Source: Neobacillus niacini (lineage in GTDB: Bacteria > Bacillota > Bacilli > Bacillales > Cytobacillaceae). Taken from it: DNA of 64,000 bases. Location of the stretch: contig NZ_JAMBOX010000001.1 in assembly GCF_023715785.1 (NCBI RefSeq), positions 124,001-188,000 of the forward strand. Reading direction: 5' to 3'. The stretch's first letter is position 1. Each line of letters begins with the position of its first letter. Positions 25,249 to 33,700 of the stretch are shown in pieces. The notes under the pieces are model-generated. The model had not been told where the DNA came from. It made no database searches and was given only the letters and a program-made list of their open reading frames with translations. The translations under genes were made by a program, and so were the position numbers.

Positions 25249-26610
25249 ATGATTTCACTTAAAAGAATCTGGGCCTTCCCACTTTTATATTTTTTTGTTT
25301 ATTTATACCACCTGGTCGTCACAAAGTATCAAGGGGATGACATTATTTTTTCAAAGGTTTCTAATGATATGACGATCACCCAATGGTTGTACACCCGATA
25401 TATGGAATGGTCTTCAAGGATTTTTTCGGATGCCATGGTTTATTTTATATTAGGCGAAAGAGTATGGTTATGGCGAATCATTAACCCTTTGCTATTGATT
25501 TTTTTGGCTATAGCCATAGTCCGAATTTGGAAAAGGAATTTCTCCTTTCTGGAAGTATTAGTCGCTTTGATGTTGATTGGATTCTTTGCGCAAAATGTAT
25601 TAAGCTCCGGTATATTCTGGATTACAGGCTCCATAAATTACTTGTGGCCGATTGCCTTTGGGATGCTGGCGATGATTCCATATGCCGATAAAGTTTTTAG
25701 GGATGAATCTGAATCGTTGAATAATAATTTCCTATTCAGTTTGTTTCTTATCATTGGATTTTTAGCTTCAATCGGAAATGAACAAGTCTCTCTTTGTATT
25801 TCCTGCTTTGCGATTTTAAGCCATTTTGCATTATATTGGCGGCATCAAAAACAGAATAAGAAATTAATTATTATGACGATTTGTATGGTTATAGGGACTA
25901 GCTTAATGCTTCTTGCTCCAGGAAACAAGGAGAGATGGATTCAAGAGGTGGCATACTGGTTTCCGGAATTTGAAGATTTATCACTTAAAGACCATCTTTA
26001 TTTAGGTACCGTCTGGGCATTTGAAAAAGTGTTTTACGATATGAAATATCTCGTGATGTTGCTTTCTGTCATTACACTGATTCCCTATTTCCAATCCAAA
26101 CAGTTTAGGAATAATCGGATACTTAAAGTTTTTGCGATTTTCTTTATGCTTATAGTATTGGTCAACATTTCTGAAATTGGCAAGGAACTGCTATATAACT
26201 TTAAGGCTATTAAAAGCTTTGACTTTAGCGCCAATTTATTAGCGATTTTTACTGGGAATGCCTCGTTTGTGTCAGCCGTTTTTCCCTATGCATTTTGGAC
26301 AGCATTCAGCTTGATGCTGGGCTATCTGACGATAAAAAATTCCCAATACAAATTATTTATCCTTATTAGCTTGCTTGCCTTTACTGCCACGCTTATGGTC
26401 ATGTTCTTTTCTCCTACGATTTATGGGTCTGGAAATCGCGTTTTAACTGTCGGTTCCACCATTTTGGTTCTGTTAATAACAGGAAAAATTTTAGAAAATA
26501 ATTTAATCCAAAGCTGGTTTTATGTATTCCTTTTAGCATGCTTTCCAATCATTAACCTTTCGCAAATGTTATATAAATGGCTCCAAAACGGATTTAATCC
26601 ATTCCTGTAA
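25249..26610 (+). CDS. Polytopic membrane protein, DUF6056/GT-C-like
   Basis: The protein has 453 residues and about eleven membrane segments. The start is an ATG after GAGAGGGG. Near the N-terminus it has YQGDDIIFSK and MEWSSR, a first-loop DD pair and a W-S-S-R element like those in DUF6056 and GtrII-type proteins, thought to be GT-C-like enzymes using lipid-linked sugars. It faces the GtrA/CsbB/YfhO genes across a shared terminator. It may add side-chain sugars to a wall polymer; this is inference from fold type and location. Confidence 0.65.
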   Translation: MISLKRIWAFPLLYFFVYLYHLVVTKYQGDDIIFSKVSNDMTITQWLYTRYMEWSSRIFSDAMVYFILGERVWLWRIINPLLLIFLAIAIVRIWKRNFSFLEVLVALMLIGFFAQNVLSSGIFWITGSINYLWPIAFGMLAMIPYADKVFRDESESLNNNFLFSLFLIIGFLASIGNEQVSLCISCFAILSHFALYWRHQKQNKKLIIMTICMVIGTSLMLLAPGNKERWIQEVAYWFPEFEDLSLKDHLYLGTVWAFEKVFYDMKYLVMLLSVITLIPYFQSKQFRNNRILKVFAIFFMLIVLVNISEIGKELLYNFKAIKSFDFSANLLAIFTGNASFVSAVFPYAFWTAFSLMLGYLTIKNSQYKLFILISLLAFTATLMVMFFSPTIYGSGNRVLTVGSTILVLLITGKILENNLIQSWFYVFLLACFPIINLSQMLYKWLQNGFNPFL

Positions 26611-26658
26611 AAAAAAACTGACCCGAGTGGTGTGTTTCACTCCTTGAGTCAGTTTTTT
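26611..26658. terminator. Bidirectional terminator
   Basis: An interrupted long stem (AAAAAACTGAC...GAGTG with CACTC...GTCAGTTTTTT) has T-runs on both strands and lies between convergent genes (DUF6056-like and GtrA). Confidence 0.8.
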
Positions 26659-26664
26659 TCCGCC

Positions 26665-27060
26665 TTAATTCTCGGTTTTAAAAACAAAAAGTTTACTAGC
26701 AAAAAAGTTCATTACAATCACGACCACGTTAGCGGCCACCTTAGCAAATACATCATCCACCTTAAGCCATTCCACCAGCAAAATCATCATGCCGATATCG
26801 ATAAAATAAGATAACAGACGGAAAAATACAAAAGAAACAAACTCCTTTGCAAGAATTGCAACCCCCATTCTTCTGCTATTAAAAACATACAGTTTGTTTG
26901 TAATAAAAGCAAAAAGGACGGATAGCACCCATGCAATGGTGGTAGCCCATTTATAATCTATTCCCATGAATTTCACTAGAATGAAGTAACTGACAATATT
27001 AACAAGAGTCGTTAATACCCCAAAAACGAGATAACTGATAACTTCTTTTTTATTCTTCAT
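26665..27060 (-). CDS. GtrA-family membrane protein (GtcA-like flippase)
   Basis: This 131-residue protein has four membrane helices and the GtrA signatures YLVFGVLTTLVNIVSYF and FITNKLYVF at its expected positions. GtrA/GtcA proteins are believed to flip undecaprenyl-phosphate-linked monosaccharides across the membrane. It follows the CsbB-like transferase by 39 bases, forming the third member of a three-part glycosylation set with YfhO. Confidence 0.9.
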   Translation of the reverse strand: MKNKKEVISYLVFGVLTTLVNIVSYFILVKFMGIDYKWATTIAWVLSVLFAFITNKLYVFNSRRMGVAILAKEFVSFVFFRLLSYFIDIGMMILLVEWLKVDDVFAKVAANVVVIVMNFFASKLFVFKTEN

Positions 27061-27099
27061 ACTGACACCGTTAATGGATTCCTTTTCGTTGGAATTGGT

Positions 27100-28086
27100 C
27101 TATCTTTTCACCAATACTTTTCTTGCTTTCTCCTTGCTTTGAGCCGGATTCAGAGAGTGTTCTTTAATGATATAATTCGGCCTCGCTTTTACTTCGATAA
27201 AAATTCTTCCGATGTACTCCCCAATTATCCCAAGAAAGATGAGCTGGATTCCCCCAAAAAACAACATAATTGAGACGATCGATGCATATCCGCTTACAGG
27301 GTTGCCAAATAACAACTTTGAAAAAATGACATAAAACATATAAACAAAGGCAGATGTCGCAGTGAACAAACCAAAATAAGTAGCCCAGCGCAATGGGGAA
27401 ATGGTAAAGGACACTATTCCATCAATGGCGTAATGAACCAGCTTCCAAAAACTCCAGCTCGTACTCCCAACTGCTCGTTCGACATTTTCAAATTCAATAC
27501 ACTTTGACTTATAACCAACCCACATGAATAACCCTTTAGCAAAACGATTCCGTTCGTTTAACCGAAGAAAGCTATCCACGGCTTTTCTATCCATTAAACG
27601 ATAATCCCTAGCGCCATCTACAATGTGGACATCGCTCATCACATTAATTAGCTTATAGAATTGTTTCGCAAACCAACTTCTTAAAGGAGGCTCTCCACTC
27701 CGGGTAGACCTTCTTGTGTAAACAACATCATAGCCGCCGATTTCCCAGTCCTCTACCATTTGAGGCAATAATTCGGGAGGATCTTGCAGGTCCACATCCA
27801 TCAATACAACTGCATCGCCGCGTGCAGCCTCAATCCCTGCCAGCATTGCTGCCTCTTTACCGAAATTCCTGCTGAAGCTAATATACCTTACATTATATTC
27901 TCTATTGCTCAGCTCCCTCATTTTCTCTTCTGTTAAATCCTTGCTGCCATCATTTACATAAATAAATTCATAGTCAATGTATCCAATACCCTCAAGCACA
28001 GGTTTAACCGTAGCGTAAAATAATTCAACTGATTTTTCTTCATTGTAGCAAGGGACAACAATGGAAATTAATTTCAAATTATACAC
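27100..28086 (-). CDS. csbB: CsbB/GtrB-type polyprenyl-phosphate glycosyltransferase
   Basis: This 328-residue family-2 enzyme has an N-terminal GT-A domain (SIVVPCYNEE, VNDGSKD, MDVDLQDPPELL) and two C-terminal membrane helices (about residues 230-255 and 266-290). This is the GtrB/CsbB layout; CsbB makes undecaprenyl-phosphate-GlcNAc in B. subtilis. The start overlaps the yfhO end by 8 bases. With YfhO and the GtrA protein it should supply and flip a single sugar for use outside the membrane. The sugar itself is not certain. Confidence 0.9.
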   Translation of the reverse strand: MYNLKLISIVVPCYNEEKSVELFYATVKPVLEGIGYIDYEFIYVNDGSKDLTEEKMRELSNREYNVRYISFSRNFGKEAAMLAGIEAARGDAVVLMDVDLQDPPELLPQMVEDWEIGGYDVVYTRRSTRSGEPPLRSWFAKQFYKLINVMSDVHIVDGARDYRLMDRKAVDSFLRLNERNRFAKGLFMWVGYKSKCIEFENVERAVGSTSWSFWKLVHYAIDGIVSFTISPLRWATYFGLFTATSAFVYMFYVIFSKLLFGNPVSGYASIVSIMLFFGGIQLIFLGIIGEYIGRIFIEVKARPNYIIKEHSLNPAQSKEKARKVLVKR

Positions 28087-30607
28087 CTTCTTTTTTAAAA
28101 ATCTTTGTCCAGACTAAATAGCAAACCAGCATTCCTGCAGAAAAAATCAATGATAAATAAAACACAGTTGGTGAATAGGTCAATTCCAGCTCGTGGCTGC
28201 CTTTAGAAAGCGGGACACCTAAAAACTCACCAAGTTTTACACTATCGACTTGCTTCCCATCAACTTTTATTTTCCAATTGTCATCATATGGAATCGATAA
28301 AAATAATACTTTATTATCTTTTACTTCAATATTTCCGGTAATCTTCGTATTGGTAAAATCAGCAATCTGAAAAGTGCTTTGGTTTATTTCTTCAATACGT
28401 TTTCCCAATAAAGTATAATTTAATGTATAAAATTCAGGTTGAGTTACGGATTGAGTATCGTCGGAAAACTCAAACCTGACTGTTATTTCCTGCTTTTCAA
28501 ATGTACCAAGGTCGACGAAATTTAAAAAATCCATTTTTGCCGATTCCAATTTCTTTCCTTCTAAAGATACAGAGTATAATTGCCCAAAGTTTTTATAGTC
28601 TTCATCATTTAACTGTAAATAAATTTGCATTAAATCTTTTATATTTAGCTTATATTCGATAAAAGCCTGATTCTTTGGGTTTATCTTAGTAAAAATCTTT
28701 GTTTTCGGATCGAAACTCAGATTATTCGCATCAACCAGTTCAGCAGAATATTTTGAGTAATAGGAAGAATGCCCATTATAACTGCCTATTAAGGAATTTT
28801 GTTTTTCCATCCAATTTAGTTGATTGCCCAATGATGTGAATTGTTCCTCGTTTACCATAAATCCTAAAGGCAAACTATAATTATTTCGATAGGCTTTAAC
28901 TTTCCCCTCCTCAAATACCTTTGTATAGATTCGTTCATCTTTTGGATTAAGACTTATTTTATAGCGGAATCCAAACATTACATCAGAGACAAAGATTCCA
29001 CTTCTCATATTAACCGCTCTGGTATGGGCGGTATAGCCTAGTGAACTTAAAAAATCATTTAGTCTTCCATTCCCGGTTGAGGAATATATGTTCATGCCAT
29101 TATAACGATATCTTAAAGATTCATTTTCCGTTGAAATCAACTCTGAATTAACTCTATAAAGTTCCTTATCCGTTTCCGCAATATGATTGATTACATGTTC
29201 ATATGCGGGATTGTGCGCCTCATCCCACTGATCTGGAGCTGATGCGACAGTGTAATTGCGAAAAATCAAAAATGAATTACTTAATAAATCGACAGCGATA
29301 ACACAAAGCAATAAAATATTGACCAAACTATTATATTTGAATTGGACATTTGTCATTTTGATAACCAAGATAATAAAAACGGCTGTCAAAATGAAGATAT
29401 TAACATACATTTCGGTTACTGTAAAAAAGTTAGGATCTAAAATTTTATTTAAAAAACAGATAAAGAGTACATTAAAACCATATATTTTCACTAAATGAGG
29501 CAGCATTTTTCTGTCTATTGCAATGAACGATTTTACTGATAAGACTATCACATAAAATGAAATCAAAAATGCAAAACGATAGAAAGCGCCATTAGGAATT
29601 TCAAAAAGGTGCCAGATAAAATTCAATAAATTGCTTGCTATGCTTATGAGCAAAAAGCTTAGCAGCACTAAATGAGCCATTCTTTCCTTTAATGAATACT
29701 TACTATTTAAAAAATAAAGTGGAACTAAAAGAATGACAATAAGTCCGGCATACAAGCTTAAATTTTGGACTTCAGTTGTTCCAATAAAAAACTTTTGATA
29801 GATATCAATCGGGTTGAAACTAAAGCCTCCGAGATTGTGATCAGTACCGCCATAATTGTTATTTTTTATTTGAAGATAGGTTGGCAATAAAATAAACATC
29901 GAGAAGCAAACAGCCAAAAAAACGCTCGAAAAGAACAAAGTGAATTTCTTTACGATTTCTCCTTTTGAAAAAGTCCCTAAATAAATGTGTAGGACAAAAT
30001 ATAGAAATATAAAAATTCCTGTGGCATATGAGATATAGAAATTCGAAATGAAAAGGATCGTTAATGTAAATAAAAATAATTTATACCGATTGTTCCTTAA
30101 AATTTGATGAACTGAGAAAATTAACAGCGGCAATAAGTAGATACTATCCAGCCACATCGGAAGAAAATAATAGGTAATAGCAAAAGACACCAATGAATAA
30201 CAAAGAGAAAAACTGAAATTTACCGTTCCTCCCAATCCATAAACTCTTTTCAACATAAAACTTATGGTTAGTGAAGCCAAACCTAATTTAAGCAAATAAA
30301 TGAAAATAACACCCTGGGGTATAAAATCCCGTGGAAAAAAAACAATCAAAATAGATAATGGACTTGACAGGTAATAACAAAAGGTTGGCCAAAAATTAGT
30401 CCCCATCCCATAATTCCAAGCATAGATGATACTCCCCTGCCCATGGAATACATCGTAAAGGTGCGTGTAAAACAAGTTGATCTGATATGGAAGGTCTATG
30501 TACCATATCGTATTAGGGCCAAATGGGATAATCTTCAATAAAAAAAATGCAATAAGTACTATTGCAATTGGTGAAAAAAACAACAACAGTGGATAAATCC
30601 TTTTCAT
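28079..30607 (-). CDS. yfhO: YfhO-family GT-C glycosyltransferase
   Basis: The start is ATG 30607 (842 residues), set by AAAGGAGA; an earlier in-frame ATG at 30634 overlaps that site. The N-terminal two thirds hold about 12-13 membrane helices. WYIDLPYQINLFYTHLYDVFHGQGSIIYAWNYGMG in the first outer loop is the YfhO signature with the likely catalytic acid. An extracellular domain and a final helix follow. In B. subtilis YfhO uses C55-P-GlcNAc made by CsbB to glycosylate lipoteichoic acid. The csbB-like gene overlaps its end, supporting the same job here, though the acceptor might be another wall polymer. Confidence 0.9.
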   Translation of the reverse strand: MKRIYPLLLFFSPIAIVLIAFFLLKIIPFGPNTIWYIDLPYQINLFYTHLYDVFHGQGSIIYAWNYGMGTNFWPTFCYYLSSPLSILIVFFPRDFIPQGVIFIYLLKLGLASLTISFMLKRVYGLGGTVNFSFSLCYSLVSFAITYYFLPMWLDSIYLLPLLIFSVHQILRNNRYKLFLFTLTILFISNFYISYATGIFIFLYFVLHIYLGTFSKGEIVKKFTLFFSSVFLAVCFSMFILLPTYLQIKNNNYGGTDHNLGGFSFNPIDIYQKFFIGTTEVQNLSLYAGLIVILLVPLYFLNSKYSLKERMAHLVLLSFLLISIASNLLNFIWHLFEIPNGAFYRFAFLISFYVIVLSVKSFIAIDRKMLPHLVKIYGFNVLFICFLNKILDPNFFTVTEMYVNIFILTAVFIILVIKMTNVQFKYNSLVNILLLCVIAVDLLSNSFLIFRNYTVASAPDQWDEAHNPAYEHVINHIAETDKELYRVNSELISTENESLRYRYNGMNIYSSTGNGRLNDFLSSLGYTAHTRAVNMRSGIFVSDVMFGFRYKISLNPKDERIYTKVFEEGKVKAYRNNYSLPLGFMVNEEQFTSLGNQLNWMEKQNSLIGSYNGHSSYYSKYSAELVDANNLSFDPKTKIFTKINPKNQAFIEYKLNIKDLMQIYLQLNDEDYKNFGQLYSVSLEGKKLESAKMDFLNFVDLGTFEKQEITVRFEFSDDTQSVTQPEFYTLNYTLLGKRIEEINQSTFQIADFTNTKITGNIEVKDNKVLFLSIPYDDNWKIKVDGKQVDSVKLGEFLGVPLSKGSHELELTYSPTVFYLSLIFSAGMLVCYLVWTKIFKKEGV

Positions 30608-30649
30608 CTGACAAAGTTCTCCTTTATGAGCCATAAAATATTTTATTTA

Positions 30650-30678
30650 AATGTAATTTTGAGCATCCTTTCCGTCAA
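30650..30678 (-). promoter_or_regulatory. Probable promoter of yfhO-csbB-gtrA
   Basis: On the minus strand TTGACG (30678-30673) and TACATT (30655-30650) are spaced by 17 bases, about 45 bases upstream of the yfhO start. Confidence 0.45.
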
Positions 30679-30748
30679 TGTCGAAAAATGTAGCAATACA
30701 TGACCTATTTTATTATAAAAAGTCTTTCCTAAATAGTCAAAAGACGAT

Positions 30749-30779
30749 TAATGCCCCATCCGTTAAGAATGGGGCATTA
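30749..30779 (-). terminator. Hairpin after the PA14-glucosaminidase gene
   Basis: A perfect 10-bp stem (AATGCCCCAT / ATGGGGCATT, 9-base loop) begins a few bases after the gene's stop. The T-run on the minus strand is poor, so termination may be partial. Confidence 0.6.
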
Positions 30780-30782
30780 TGT

Positions 30783-33700
30783 TTATTTATTGATAAAATT
30801 ATAAAACTCTTGGGCAAAGTAACCAATCTTGGATGCCCATGCTTCATCAGATGCATACTGATGCCAACTATTATCGAACCGCATGTTATCAATTGTTGGT
30901 TGATAAAAAGGCAAGACTGTATCGGTATCCCCATCACGGATAACATAATTCTTTCGAATCCATGAAGCTCCCGCAATGATTCCGCCCTCAGGAGTGGTAT
31001 AATCATATGCTCCTTCTGCAGGCTTTGAATCAATGGCACCAATACCATAAAAATTATATTTGGACTGCACAATTGTTGAAGTGCCCCAGCCAGTTTCAAG
31101 ACCAGAATGGGCCAATAAATAGACAGCATTTAGGCCGCTTTGCTCTTGGGCGATTAAATAGGCATATCCCATACCTGTCATAACTGACTTTTTGCCCTGC
31201 GTCTTATAATCTATAAATCTATTGATTTGATCGGCTGTTACATTCGCCTTCGTATTAAGAGGAGTAAAAATCGTTACTTGGTTCGTAACTGTACCTACTT
31301 TATCAAATTCATATTTAATTAAGTTATACCCCTTATTTCCTTCAGCAGTCGTAATAGCTCCCCAAATCCAACCTCTTTGACCTGCTTCCGTCTCAATATA
31401 ATACCAATCCGAATAAGCGGACCCAGGGGTTGTAACACGTTCCAAGACGCGGACTTTAGCTTTAGCAGCAACAAAACCTATATTAGCGCTCGAATTAGAG
31501 GCCTGACTCCTTAGCGTTCTGCCGTCCTTAACTAACCAGAAATCATCCATTAGATTATTTTCTAAGTAGTCTTTATGGACCCAGCCTTCTCTGCCATCCG
31601 GCGTGACAATTTTTGCCGCATAGCGGTTTTCCTCTAATAAATACACGAGGTCACCGTAACCTAACTCAAAATATCTGACATAGCTGCTGTTATAGAAGGT
31701 TAGATGCTTTGTATAATCGGCTAATTCATCAAAACTTCGATAAACCGGCAGGTTAAATGAAGATACTAACTTAGCATTATTAGCAGTTAGATTCAGGATA
31801 TCCACTTTTAATTCGGCAGCACCAGTATTTTCATAATACTCAACTTCGATTTCATGGTAGCCGGCACCAAGTGTTACCCTTGTTTCCTTATCATTGAGAC
31901 CATCGACCCATGCATCGATTTTTACCTGCCCATCAACTTTTACCCTAATCCCGTCATCAGAACGAGTTTTGATTTGGTATACGCCTGTATTGAAGTATGC
32001 CTTTTTTACAAATCTCGCTGTAAAACCATCTGCCGGAATTAATCGGTGTGGCTGATTATTGCCCCAATAATAATTAATATTTTGAATTGGGGTTTGCGCC
32101 CCATTCCCGCCTAATATCAACGGATTCCCAGAAAAGGTTTTATTAGGATATAAATATCCAATCCATTGATCGGTATTCATGGCTTCATTTAATGGCTGAA
32201 GGAAAACTTCCAGCGCACTATTATGGTAACTATCATAATATTGAACCTCTATCCAGTGAATATTCTTTTCATCTGGATTCGAAACGTTCCTGTCCTGAAT
32301 TGATATTTTGATTGCATCTTCCTGATAATCACCAAGTGTCCATCGATCAAAAACAAGATTTCCGTCAACAAATACCTTTATGCCATCATCCGCTTTGGCA
32401 CGCAATAAATAATCCCCTGCAGGAAGTCTTTTGGCAGTACGATATTTGGCGGAAAAATTATCCGAAGGGACAATTCCAGGTATAGGGCTTCCCTCACCAT
32501 TTGATTCAGACAGTGCTTTATATTGCCCTACAGGAGAAATGACTTTTGCACCTGCTGGCGTCCCGGTTAACGTTGTATTTGGGTAATAGTAAGCAACCCA
32601 TGAATCCAAAGGTAAGATATTTGAATTAATAAATGCTTCCCCTGTATTTTCATAATACCTGGTGATGACTTCGTGATTTCCGGATGGCAGATTCAGAAGA
32701 AGAGCCTGATCTAAAGCACCCGAAGAGTCTGACCATCTATCAATTACCGTATTTCCATCGACCTCTACCTTTACGCCATCATCGGCCAAGGTTTGGATGA
32801 AATAGTCCCCGCTATTTAGATATTGTGATTGATCAAAATATGCTTCAAATTTATCGGTTAAAAATCCAACAGGGCCTGCTGCACCCCAGTTGTAATTAAT
32901 CTGATTGGCAGAAGAATAAAAGGCCTGAACAGAGCTAATCTTTTGATAATCAAAGGATAAGAAAGCATCCCCTGTATTTTCCATATATTCTATTACCAGG
33001 GTATGTTGGCCGCTAGACAAATACTTAGCCACTTTTTTCATTTCTTTTACATCTTTATTTTGCCAATTATCAAGTATTAATTCATTGTCCACGAACACCT
33101 TAACACCATCATCCGATTTAACCTTAAATAAATATGTGCCCGCTTCGAGCTGAACTTTTTTGGTGAATTTCCCTGAGAATCGGTCTGATGGTATAGACTT
33201 ATCGGGAGAACCGCTTCCCCAATTAAAATCAATTTTTGAGATATTGGCAGCAGAATTAGCTCCACCAATAACGATTGGGTTTCCTGAAAGGGTCATATTT
33301 GAATAAAATTCTCCAACCCAGGTATTGTCGATCACCTTTTCAAATGGTTCGAGGAAGAATTCCAAATTGCTTATATGGCCACCTTCATAGTATTCTACCT
33401 GAATCCAGTGGACATTTTCTTGACCAGGTTTGGTATCTGTCCTGTCCGCGATTTGAATCTTCGTCGCATCTTCCTGGAAGGTTCCCGGACCCCATCTGTC
33501 CAAAACCAATTTTCCATCTACGTAGACACGAACGCCATCATCCGCTTTGGCACGCAAGATGTATTCGCCTGCTGGGATGTGTTTGGCGGTCACATAACGA
33601 GCAGAAAATTGGTCGGGCTGAAATCCAGGAACCGGGCCACCTAGTCCATTATCCTCTGATAGCTTTTTCAATTCCCCAACCGGTTCGAGGACCTTTGCAG

